A stretch of DNA of 64,000 nucleotides, taken from positions 1-64,000 of the forward strand of contig CAMLMH010000003.1 in the NCBI GenBank assembly GCA_946481315.1, read 5' to 3'. Below are positions 53,317 to 61,626 of this stretch, piece by piece (position 1 is the stretch's first letter; the number at the start of each line of letters is the position of its first letter). The notes beneath the pieces are model-generated. The model did not search any database. It saw only the letters and a program-made list of their open reading frames with translations, and was not told the DNA's origin. The position numbers and the translations under genes are program-made. Source of the DNA: an uncultured Bacteriovorax sp. GTDB taxonomy: Bacteria > Bdellovibrionota > Bacteriovoracia > Bacteriovoracales > Bacteriovoracaceae.

Positions 53317-54662
53317 TTTATTCAATCTGGACCGTACCGGCCCTGACATTCGTATTTCTCATATGTGGTCTTTTTTTAAATATTGATCATCGGAAAAAAC
53401 TTGTTCTTTCTTTGAGTGTTATTTTGCTTTTAATCATCAATGGAATGACAATCAGTCTGTTGTTTTTTTCAATTGCTCTTCTTAATTATCTTTGTGGATT
53501 TTTAATCCGATTCAACAACCGGCTAATGACTTTCTCTTTGATCTGCATAAACCTTTCGTTTTTGCTAAGTTATAAATTGATGCCTTTTTTGAATCAAGAA
53601 TCTGTACTGATTCCGTTAGGCCTGTCTTTGTTTGTTTTTCAACAACTCTCTTATGTCATCGACAGAGAAAATGATCCGGAGTTGAAGAATCTAACGTTTA
53701 AAGATTATTTTTTGTACAGTTTTCTTTTTACTAATTTCTTTACCGGTCCCGTCTCCAGAATAAAAAAAATAGCATTGCAATCTTCGCAGTTCATCTTTAA
53801 AAAAGATTCTTTAAACCACGGACTCTTATTAATTTTTTGCGGCATATTTCAAAAGCTGGTTATAGCCGATAACATCGCCGTATTAACCAGACCCATGTTT
53901 AATCCGGGGCTAAAATCCTACGATTTTGACGTGACCCTTTCATTCTTATTAAATAAATACGAAATTTTTGCTAATTTTAATGGTTATTCTGATATCGCCA
54001 TAGGAAGTGCCCTGATTCTAGGAATCGATTTGCCGGTTAACTTTAAGAGACCATTTCACGTAAGCAGCTTATCCGAATTTTGGAAACGCTGGCACATGTC
54101 CTTAGTCAGCTGGATTCGGGACTATGTTTTTTATCCATTGATTCTCTCTCCGTTAGGCAAGATAGGTGTGCCTTTCTCGATTATGATTACTTTTATCATT
54201 TTTGGACTCTGGCACGACATTAAATTGACATTTTTTTTATATGCAATTTTGCAGGTTTTTATAATTTTTAGTGAAAAATATTTTTCTTCAATTTTATCCA
54301 AAAAGTTGGTTCCTCCTTTTTTGAAATGGTGCTTTTTCTATGTGGTTTTAATTTCTGTTCCGGGAATATTGTTTCGAGCGGATAGCATCGATCAATTTTT
54401 CATCATAATGAACAAACTTAAACAAACATCTTTACATGGATTTTTTAATACTTTGATTTTATACAAAACAACTTTGATTCCTGTTGTTCTTGGTATTGTT
54501 TTCTATGAATGGTTAAGCAGCCAGAAACCAGACGTGGTCGTGGATTTTTTTCAGAAAAAGCATTTTATTTCCCGATTTGTCCTTATAACGGCCGTAACTA
54601 TCTGCCTTTTATTAATTAAAAGTTCCTTAACTGGAAATGGATTTATCTATGCCACCTTTTAG
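53313..54662 (+). CDS. MBOAT-family O-acyltransferase
   Basis: 449 residues, about ten membrane helices. The family signatures are present: RPFHVSSLSEFWKRWHMSLV, SWIRDYVFYPL and the catalytic His in IIFGLWHD (near residue 300). Bacterial members such as AlgI and DltB move acyl groups across the membrane to extracytoplasmic sugars or polymers, working with an SGNH-type partner. That partner is encoded directly downstream with 26 bases of overlap. The acceptor is unknown. Confidence 0.88.
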   Translation: MIYSIWTVPALTFVFLICGLFLNIDHRKKLVLSLSVILLLIINGMTISLLFFSIALLNYLCGFLIRFNNRLMTFSLICINLSFLLSYKLMPFLNQESVLIPLGLSLFVFQQLSYVIDRENDPELKNLTFKDYFLYSFLFTNFFTGPVSRIKKIALQSSQFIFKKDSLNHGLLLIFCGIFQKLVIADNIAVLTRPMFNPGLKSYDFDVTLSFLLNKYEIFANFNGYSDIAIGSALILGIDLPVNFKRPFHVSSLSEFWKRWHMSLVSWIRDYVFYPLILSPLGKIGVPFSIMITFIIFGLWHDIKLTFFLYAILQVFIIFSEKYFSSILSKKLVPPFLKWCFFYVVLISVPGILFRADSIDQFFIIMNKLKQTSLHGFFNTLILYKTTLIPVVLGIVFYEWLSSQKPDVVVDFFQKKHFISRFVLITAVTICLLLIKSSLTGNGFIYATF

Positions 54663-55710
54663 GAGCTTAAATGCAGGAGTAGTTCGTCTTAAGGTATTGG
54701 CCATATATCTTGGTCCTTTATTGTTATTATATCTGTTGTATTTTTTTTCAATGCAGTTTTATTTTTATCCTAAGGCCAATCCCCGTGTGGCTCGTGCTCT
54801 TGCTTCTTTTGACCATGCCAGATTGTACAGGTATAAATTTGTGGACTACCTTATATTGGGTGATTCAACATCGCTTTATGGAATTATTCCCAAAGCCCTT
54901 ACGCCTAATAGTTCTTCGTTCAGCATGATTGCTTCAAGTTTGTATAGCACCAGTAAAATTCTTGATCAGGCGACCAGCATAAAAGTCAATAAAGGAATTA
55001 TACTAACACAGACATTTATCCGGGATCACTATGATCAGGATGTGTGGGGCTTATTTGTCCCAACAAATCTTTATACCTATAATGAGACTCTCTCACTTTT
55101 GTGTGACCAATCTCAATGTAAGTGGAACGAAGCCCTTTTGATTAACCTGAAGTATGCTCTGGCCAGGGCCTATTTGTCTGATATGAGCACAGGTTATTTT
55201 CGGGAACAAATAGACTATCTCAATTTAAGATATGACAAGCTTTATGATCGTTTTCTGAATGTGCTTAAAGAAAACAATGGTCACTATGTACGCAGAGGTA
55301 CACTGTTATCCTCCAGAGAAATGTTTTTGCTTCCATACTTCAAACATTTTTCCGGCCCTATGCCATCCATACCTTCCTCTGAATCTCGTAGTCTGACAAA
55401 TCTGATAAAGTTTGCCCGTGAGCAAAAAGTTAAGATTTATTATGTCATTATGCCCACTGCAGCTGGTGCAATGGGAGTCTCAACTGCAGTGTACCGCCAG
55501 AGTGTTAAATCCTATCTCTCCCAATTTAGCGGACCTCACTTTGAAATCGTTGATACTTCCGATTTTGAAAGTCAGTTAACTTTAAACGATTTTTGGGATT
55601 TTAGTCATCTTAACAGCTACGGTGCAAGAAAATTCACCCATTATCTCAATGCGAAAATCAAACAAACAGACCAAAGACAGCACTATACAAATATCTCTAT
55701 TGCAGATTAG
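54637..55710 (+). CDS. SGNH/DltD-like protein
   Basis: 357 residues. One N-terminal membrane segment (VLAIYLGPLLLLYLLYFFSM) places the domain in the periplasm. The SGNH hydrolase-like motifs are LILGDSTSLYG (Ser of block I, near 75) and, at the C-terminus, DFWDFSHLNSYGARKF (the DxxH of block V, near 320). This is the architecture of DltD/AlgX partners of MBOAT acyltransferases, which complete transfer of the acyl group. It overlaps the MBOAT gene by 26 bases and ends the coupled operon. Confidence 0.78.
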   Translation: MDLSMPPFRSLNAGVVRLKVLAIYLGPLLLLYLLYFFSMQFYFYPKANPRVARALASFDHARLYRYKFVDYLILGDSTSLYGIIPKALTPNSSSFSMIASSLYSTSKILDQATSIKVNKGIILTQTFIRDHYDQDVWGLFVPTNLYTYNETLSLLCDQSQCKWNEALLINLKYALARAYLSDMSTGYFREQIDYLNLRYDKLYDRFLNVLKENNGHYVRRGTLLSSREMFLLPYFKHFSGPMPSIPSSESRSLTNLIKFAREQKVKIYYVIMPTAAGAMGVSTAVYRQSVKSYLSQFSGPHFEIVDTSDFESQLTLNDFWDFSHLNSYGARKFTHYLNAKIKQTDQRQHYTNISIAD

Positions 55711-55720
55711 GCTTAAGCTT

Positions 55721-55816
55721 ATGAGCAATATAAATACAGCTTCAGATTTTTTAAACATACGCGCCATGATCGGTCTTATCGAAAAGGAATCAGTTAATGA
55801 GAACGGAACGTTCTGA
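55721..55816 (+). CDS. Possible 31-residue small protein before xth
   Basis: A short frame (MSNINTASDFLNIRAMIGLI plus 11 residues) whose TGA overlaps the xth ATG by one base (TGATG). The overlap would allow coupled translation. The ribosome site is weak (AGG 10 bases upstream), so it may only be a leader. Confidence 0.3.
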   Translation: MSNINTASDFLNIRAMIGLIEKESVNENGTF

Positions 55817-56589
55817 TGAAAGTAGCGACTTACAACTGCAATTCTGTTCGCAAAAGACTTCCTATTATCCTGGAATGGCTGAAAAAAGAAAAACCTGATT
55901 TACTTGCCCTGCAGGAGACAAAAGTACAGGACAAAGACTTTCCCGCAGAAGCATTTCGGGAAGCCGGGTATCATGTTTTTTACCGGGGGATGAAAAGTTA
56001 TAATGGAGTGGCCACCATCACCCGGGAAATACCTTCAGAAGTTTTATACGGTTTTGAATCCGGACCCGACTCAGAAGATTTTCGGTTAATTCAGACAGTG
56101 ATAAATGGCATAAGAATCATCAATACCTATGTTCCGCAAGGCTATAGTCCTGAATCAGAAAAGTTCCAGTACAAACTGCAGTGGTTTGCCCGGCTTCGCA
56201 AATATTTCGATAAATATCTTAAGAAGAAGGATCCGATTATCTGGCTGGGAGATCTTAACTGTGCACCGGAAGAAATTGATGTGGCTAATCCTGAAAAAAA
56301 TATAAACGACCCTGATTTTCATATCGATGCCAGAAAGGCCTATAAAAAAACTGTCGCCGGTCGCTTTATTGATGTCTATCGTATGAAATATCCCAAAAAA
56401 GTGCAGTACACTTTCTGGGATTTTTTTCGTAATGCTTACGAACATAATCGCGGATGGAGAATCGATCATATTCTGGCCACTCCAGAATTGGCAAAGAAAT
56501 GTACCAGGGTGGTTGTAGACTTAAAACCCAGGGAAAAGCCCAACCCTTCTGATCACACCTTCGTCTGGGCAAAATTTAAACTCAATTAG
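55816..56589 (+). CDS. xth: Exodeoxyribonuclease III
   Basis: 257 residues, complete. The endonuclease/exonuclease/phosphatase fold motifs are MKVATYNCNSVRKRL, LLALQETKVQ (metal-binding Glu), SYNGVATI, WLGDLNCAPEEIDVANP and WRIDHILATPEL with the final SDH. It removes abasic sites and degrades 3' ends in base excision repair. It lies 106 bases after the SGNH gene and 11 before the aminotransferase gene. Confidence 0.93.
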   Translation: MKVATYNCNSVRKRLPIILEWLKKEKPDLLALQETKVQDKDFPAEAFREAGYHVFYRGMKSYNGVATITREIPSEVLYGFESGPDSEDFRLIQTVINGIRIINTYVPQGYSPESEKFQYKLQWFARLRKYFDKYLKKKDPIIWLGDLNCAPEEIDVANPEKNINDPDFHIDARKAYKKTVAGRFIDVYRMKYPKKVQYTFWDFFRNAYEHNRGWRIDHILATPELAKKCTRVVVDLKPREKPNPSDHTFVWAKFKLN

Positions 56590-56600
56590 CAGGAGTCATT

Positions 56601-57749
56601 ATGCAGTTACAGTCAAACAGTGAAGAAACACTGGCAAAATCGGAAAGTGTGAAGCCAGTCCGGATTAAAGATACGGAAAGAAGTTTTCTCATTACTGAAG
56701 AGGGAAAGCGATATATTGACTTTAGTTCCGGCTGGTGTGTTGGAAACTTAGGATGGAAACATCCAAAAATAGAAGAAGCCATACATAACTTTAAGGGCCC
56801 AAGTTATGTATCTCTCCATTTTGAGTACGGACCCTGGATAGAGCTGGCAAGTCTCCTGACTGAAATCACTCCGGGCAATCTTGCGAAATGTTTTCGTGCA
56901 ACCGGAGGAACCGAAGCCGTAGAAATTGCTCTTCAGGCAGCAATGGCCCATACGGGTAGAACAGAATTTATAGCCGTCCATGATGCTTATCATGGCAATT
57001 CGATTGCAACAGAAGGATTAGTCTCTGATTCGCCTTATTTTAACTGGAAAAAAATCAAACCACCCTTAAATGCTGATTCATTAAAAGAACTGGAAATTCT
57101 GCTCAAAAGCAAAAAAGCCGCTGCATTTATAATGGAGCCAATAAGTATGAACCTGGGGGTGATCGTTCCTGATGCTGAATTTATGGAAGGAATGGAAATA
57201 CTCTGCCACAAATACGGCACGCTAATCATTATGGACGAAATAGCTTGCGGGTTTGGACGGACTGGAAAACTTTTTGCGACTGAATACTTTAAAATTTCAC
57301 CGGATATTATGTGTCTGGCGAAAGCTCTCTCCGGCGGAGGTGCACCAATTGGAGCGACGATCATGACTGAAGATGTTGCCGGATCACTTCAGGAAAAACA
57401 GTTTCCTTATTCCACATACGGCTGGCATCCATTAAGTGTGGCTGCTTCTATTGCCAATGTTCGCTTCTTTAAAGAAAACTGGACGGCCTTGCAGGAAAAT
57501 ATACAGTTTATGAATGAGTATTTTCAGCAAAGACTCTCGCAGATGAATTTTAAAACTCAGCCCCAAATGAACATCATAGGCTTGGCCATGAAACTGGACT
57601 TTGGTGATTCGGATTATGGAAAAAAAATAGCTGATCGTGCCTTTAAAAAAGGGCTCATCGTCGCAGGCGGCGTAACAATGTTTCCAGCATTGGACATTGA
57701 TTTTGAGACGGCTAAACTTGGATTGGATATTTTAGAACAAAGCCTATAA
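56601..57749 (+). CDS. Class III PLP-dependent aminotransferase
   Basis: 382 residues. The PLP-binding pattern is intact: GGTEAVEIALQAAM, HGNSI near the DAYHGN motif, IIMDEIACGFGRTGKLFA, and Lys241 in CLAKALSGGGAPIGA as the Schiff-base residue. Class III enzymes act on omega-amino groups (ornithine, GABA, acetylornithine, adenosylmethionine); the substrate is not clear here. It follows xth closely with an AGGAG site. Palindrome copy G begins 2 bases after its stop. Confidence 0.88.
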   Translation: MQLQSNSEETLAKSESVKPVRIKDTERSFLITEEGKRYIDFSSGWCVGNLGWKHPKIEEAIHNFKGPSYVSLHFEYGPWIELASLLTEITPGNLAKCFRATGGTEAVEIALQAAMAHTGRTEFIAVHDAYHGNSIATEGLVSDSPYFNWKKIKPPLNADSLKELEILLKSKKAAAFIMEPISMNLGVIVPDAEFMEGMEILCHKYGTLIIMDEIACGFGRTGKLFATEYFKISPDIMCLAKALSGGGAPIGATIMTEDVAGSLQEKQFPYSTYGWHPLSVAASIANVRFFKENWTALQENIQFMNEYFQQRLSQMNFKTQPQMNIIGLAMKLDFGDSDYGKKIADRAFKKGLIVAGGVTMFPALDIDFETAKLGLDILEQSL

Positions 57750-57751
57750 TG

Positions 57752-57802
57752 GTTCCAGCACACTTTTCTGGTCATGGGGCAACAAGAAAAGTGTGCTGGA
57801 AC
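57752..57802. repeat. Dispersed palindrome, copy G
   Basis: Perfect 16-bp arms (57752-57767 and 57787-57802) followed by T5 on the plus strand, directly after the aminotransferase stop and ahead of the convergent lectin-like gene. Confidence 0.9.
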
Positions 57803-57805
57803 TTT

Positions 57806-58738
57806 TTATGGAGCCCAGGCGCGGTAGCGTAAGGTTCCGTCAGTCCAACGGACAAAGACAAAAATGCGTGCATTGTTAGCATAAGTCGTTGCACCAGGAG
57901 AATAGGTCACTAATCCCCCCAGATTGGTCCATCCGCCCCAGACGCCGTTTATTGAGCGTTTGTGATAAAGGGAATTGTTAGGACCGCGGGAGAAGAGATC
58001 CAGGCTGGCATAGTCTCGACTGACGACCTCCGGTGAACCATAAGTCACACCAGGAATTTCCCGGGCCACAGGCTCCCAGATTGTCCCGAATTTAAACTTT
58101 TGCCATAGTCTTCCGGATTGATCGCGATAGAACACATCAACGCGGTCAACGTTGGACATGACTGCAGCAGGACTTCCCGAAATTTCTTCCGGCACTAGAA
58201 TTTCAAAGAGCGATGTCGAACCGTTATAGGTCATTTTTGTGTAAAGGCGGTTATCTGAACCTTTGGCAAATGAATAAATGGGATTGAGATTCCATCCTGC
58301 AAGTGCCGTGCTGGATAAAGAGGCAGCAAAGAACCCCGGGGCCTGGGACCATAAACTTAAATAATCTCTGTCTGCAGTTGAAAAAACATAAGTACTCCAG
58401 ACACGTCTGTCACTACCTACAACTTGTACATAAGCCTGTGCATTCGGTCCTGAAGTTCTGCACACTGCTGAAGGTGCACCGGTAGATTTAATTTCAACGT
58501 TACCGTTCATAATATTTGGCATCTGTTTCCATTGATTCCAGATTCCGGTCGGCAGATTGCGCTTTCGAAAATAAATCCGGTTATCTGTTCCACGCGCAAA
58601 AACAAAGGTGATATTTCCACCTGTGCATGCCGCAGGATCAGAAGTGAGTGTACCACCTAAATTATCCCAGCCACTCCAACCTGCATTAGCAGACAGTGAG
58701 ACAATTAATGACATAGCAAAAATTAAAAAATGAACCAT
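57806..58738 (-). CDS. Secreted PLL-like beta-propeller protein
   Basis: 310 residues with a signal peptide (MVHFLIFAMSLIVSLSANA). The mature part is built of repeated blades of about 45 residues with W-x-x-W-x-x-LGG and DNRIYFRKR / DNRLYTKMT / NSLYHKRS motifs, e.g. WSGWDNLGGTL, WGGWTNLGGLV and ITFVFARGTDNRIY. This matches PLL-type fucose-binding propeller lectins and related exported proteins. Sugar binding is inferred. It is next to the S74 lipoprotein gene, on the same strand. Confidence 0.72.
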   Translation of the reverse strand: MVHFLIFAMSLIVSLSANAGWSGWDNLGGTLTSDPAACTGGNITFVFARGTDNRIYFRKRNLPTGIWNQWKQMPNIMNGNVEIKSTGAPSAVCRTSGPNAQAYVQVVGSDRRVWSTYVFSTADRDYLSLWSQAPGFFAASLSSTALAGWNLNPIYSFAKGSDNRLYTKMTYNGSTSLFEILVPEEISGSPAAVMSNVDRVDVFYRDQSGRLWQKFKFGTIWEPVAREIPGVTYGSPEVVSRDYASLDLFSRGPNNSLYHKRSINGVWGGWTNLGGLVTYSPGATTYANNARIFVFVRWTDGTLRYRAWAP

Positions 58739-58828
58739 GCATCCCTCCCTGAAAGTATTGAGGAGGGGGACTGCAATTATTAAACCAAATAAATGCTGTT
58801 GTAGTATCGATGCAATACTGGCAATGAA

Positions 58829-60997
58829 TCAATTACAAATTGTCGGGTCTTGCTCTCTTTTGCAAAGATATTTTTTAAGCAGCTTATTTTCTTTTTCCAG
58901 TTGCATAAGCCGGCCGTGAATATCTTCTTTATCGGATTGCCACTCGGAATAAAATTCTTTAATAGCGTTAATGATTATATAAGTGAAGTGTGTGTAGTTA
59001 ACAGTCTTAACGGGTGTTTCGAATTTATCGTCTTTATTCAGCTTAACGGATCGGGTTCCCACCAGATCACTTGCCACTTCTTCAACTTCCTGAGCAATGA
59101 ATCCCACGGCCCGTTCATTTTTATCCGGCATCTCTCCTTTGCCGTTAAAAATGTACGTACGCGGTCGAAGGCCTAACAATTCCTGCAGGCCATATTTGTA
59201 GTCTTCAACTTCTTCTTTTAATCTCGCATCTGAGGTACAGGTTCCGCCCACTGTTGTAGCGCCCACTCTGAAACAGGTTGAAGTATTGATATCGCCGACA
59301 ACATCAAGCGGATAGGAGGGGCTGGTGAGAGCAACACCAATGCGGCTTTGAACAATAAGACTGTTGGCCGGGGCAGCTGTTGTATAATAGGCCGTACCTA
59401 CGGCCATATTTCCACCTAAAGAAAGTGTACTGCCCGGAGAAGACGATCCACCGATGGCTATTTTTCCGCCGGTACCATAAAAATAAGTTACGTTACCTGC
59501 AGTGTTTGTTAAAAAATAAGTTTCTTTTTTGACCCGAAAGCCGTAGCCAATAGCAGCAGTGTGATCAACTCCGATTCCTACGTTACCGGAATTATCGATA
59601 ACAAAAGCGGATGTATCAGTTGTCGCTTCATCTTCAACTACCATGGAGTTTGCCGTTGTGGTGTTAGAGACAGAAAATAATCCGTAAGGAGTTGCAGAAC
59701 CAACACTGACTTTGCCCGCGGAATAGCTGATATCACTGCCGGATTTCGGCCAGATATTGAGCGCAGATAATTGTGTTTGGATGGCGCTTGTCACACCGGA
59801 AAGATAGCCTAGCTCAGTGGAAGTCACTGACGTCGCCACCGGAACACCTGAAGCGTTTGTTGCAACAGCACGGCTGGCAGTCGTGAGATTTAGTCTGGAT
59901 GGTTCCAGAGTCTGCACACCGGCCGCGGACCAGTCTACAAAAGTGGATGTGTCCAGCTTAGAGTCAATCTGAGTCTGAACAGCACTTGTTACACCGGAAA
60001 GATATCCCAATACTGTATCACTAATGGACGTAACGGCGAGAGCTCCACTGGCATTGGTTGCCACAACTCTGTTAGCTGTTCCGGTGAAAGCTCCGGCGCC
60101 CGCGTTGTCCGTCACACATGAAAGAGTTGTTCCGTTACCTTTTAAAACTTCACCCGCACCACAGGTGGGTAGTGCCGATTTAGCAAAAGCAGAAACGTTG
60201 GGATCAGTTTCACTTCCTGAAACCCAGTTTGTTCCGTCGTATTTGAGAAATTTCCCGGCGACGGGCGGAGTGGTTGTTAAATCAACATCACCCATCCGGG
60301 TGAGGATGTAATCTCCCTCTGTTGCTGTAACGGCACCGGTCCGTCCGAAAACTGAAGTGATCAGTGTGGAATTGCTGATCTGATCAAAACTTGATCCGTT
60401 GAAAACAATCCAGTCGCCAATGGCATAACTGCCGTTTGCTACGCTGACGATGTAATAATCGCCGGCAGTCGTGGCAGGAGGCAGAGCACCGGTGGCGTCC
60501 CAGGCTCCCTGATAACTCAGACCATTTACTGCTCTTGGTTTCCATTTATTGGCAATGGCATCGAAGCTCAGAACTTCTTTATCATTGGGAGTGATGGTGC
60601 AATCGATACTCTTTGATCCCAATGTGGAATCGCAAAGTGAAAAATTAATCTGGAAAGTAGCAGCACCATGAGCACTACTCAAAATTAAATCGAAAACTGA
60701 ACCTGCACTTAAACTGATCTGCCGGACTCCATTGGCCACAATCTGGCTGGCCGATTTTGTTTCGATTGAAAAATTTTCGCTTAAACTCGTGCCCTCGATT
60801 TTAACTTCGTTGACGCTGTCCAGATTTGATCCCGCAATGATCAGCTGATGATTGGATAAAGTAACGTTTGAAATAACAGGATTACTTACCGGTCTGCGGA
60901 TGTTTTTAACTTCAATTTTATTTCCATTAAAAAAACATCCCGATAAAAATAACGGAGCAATAAGAAAAATAAATGGAACAGCACTTTTAAACATCAA
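58829..60997 (-). CDS. Tail-fibre-like lipoprotein with S74 self-cleaving chaperone
   Basis: 722 residues. A lipoprotein signal (MMFKSAVPFIFLIAPLFLSG with Cys) is followed by an IPT/TIG-like domain and a long fibre-like part with repeated units (two copies of LGYLSGVTSAxQTQ). The C-terminus is an intramolecular chaperone of the endosialidase/S74 type: TSDARLKEEVEDYKYG (the Ser-Lys pair used for self-cleavage), LLGLRPRTYIF, GFIAQEVEE and a coiled coil. It should form a trimeric surface fibre, anchored by lipid, whose chaperone is released after folding. Confidence 0.85.
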   Translation of the reverse strand: MMFKSAVPFIFLIAPLFLSGCFFNGNKIEVKNIRRPVSNPVISNVTLSNHQLIIAGSNLDSVNEVKIEGTSLSENFSIETKSASQIVANGVRQISLSAGSVFDLILSSAHGAATFQINFSLCDSTLGSKSIDCTITPNDKEVLSFDAIANKWKPRAVNGLSYQGAWDATGALPPATTAGDYYIVSVANGSYAIGDWIVFNGSSFDQISNSTLITSVFGRTGAVTATEGDYILTRMGDVDLTTTPPVAGKFLKYDGTNWVSGSETDPNVSAFAKSALPTCGAGEVLKGNGTTLSCVTDNAGAGAFTGTANRVVATNASGALAVTSISDTVLGYLSGVTSAVQTQIDSKLDTSTFVDWSAAGVQTLEPSRLNLTTASRAVATNASGVPVATSVTSTELGYLSGVTSAIQTQLSALNIWPKSGSDISYSAGKVSVGSATPYGLFSVSNTTTANSMVVEDEATTDTSAFVIDNSGNVGIGVDHTAAIGYGFRVKKETYFLTNTAGNVTYFYGTGGKIAIGGSSSPGSTLSLGGNMAVGTAYYTTAAPANSLIVQSRIGVALTSPSYPLDVVGDINTSTCFRVGATTVGGTCTSDARLKEEVEDYKYGLQELLGLRPRTYIFNGKGEMPDKNERAVGFIAQEVEEVASDLVGTRSVKLNKDDKFETPVKTVNYTHFTYIIINAIKEFYSEWQSDKEDIHGRLMQLEKENKLLKKYLCKREQDPTICN

Positions 60998-61161
60998 CTA
61001 AAATTATACAGTGCCAAACAAATTTTACGATGAGGAGGAAGGACTTTCTCCAATGACAATGAACAAATCTGACTACATTCATCAGGTAAGGAAGAGTATT
61101 CCCTCTAAAAGATTAATATCTTTATCAAAAGAATACTCTTATTCATGCGGGAATAATCTCA

Positions 61162-61512
61162 TTAGACGTCGACAATCGTTTCAAAGCCACCATAGATCAT
61201 TCTTGAGCCATCAAAGGGCATTTTCTCAAACTGATCCTTCATGTCCGGATCGGCTTCCATTTTCTTCATGGACTCGTCACGAACCTCTTTGGATGGATAT
61301 TCCACCCAGCTAAAGAGTACATCTTCATTTTCATTGGCCTTAACGGCGCCGTAAAAATCGGTTTTTTTTCCATGCGGAACATCATTCTGCCAGCATTCCA
61401 CAACACGGGTTGCACCATATTGTTTAAACTTTTCTGCAGCAAATTTAGCCTGCTGCAAATAGAGTTGCTTATTTTCTTTTGGAACCGCAGTGACAAATCC
61501 TTCAACGTACAT
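61162..61512 (-). CDS. DUF1428-family protein
   Basis: 116 residues, full length. The conserved segments MYVEGFVTAVPKENKQLY, GATRVVECWQNDVPHGKKTD, SWVEYPSKEVRDE, MKKMEADP and the closing FDGSRMIYGGFETIVDV are those of the DUF1428 (ferredoxin-like, YciI-related dimer) family. Function is unknown; members often sit near GST and SRPBCC genes, as did the fragment at 28535. It stands alone, with a GGAGG ribosome site ahead of its start. Confidence 0.88.
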   Translation of the reverse strand: MYVEGFVTAVPKENKQLYLQQAKFAAEKFKQYGATRVVECWQNDVPHGKKTDFYGAVKANENEDVLFSWVEYPSKEVRDESMKKMEADPDMKDQFEKMPFDGSRMIYGGFETIVDV

Positions 61513-61626
61513 AGGAACCTCCTTGCATGAACAAATCGTATCCTTACTGACATTCTATTTGTAGTGGAAGCTTTATAAAAAAACCTTTAGAGTTTAACTA
61601 ATACAGTTTTAACCTGAGGATATCTT

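Noticed and set aside
61011..61313. 100-codon plus-strand frame near the DUF1428 gene
   Set aside because: Its second half is antisense to the DUF1428 coding region and the product shows no sensible pattern.
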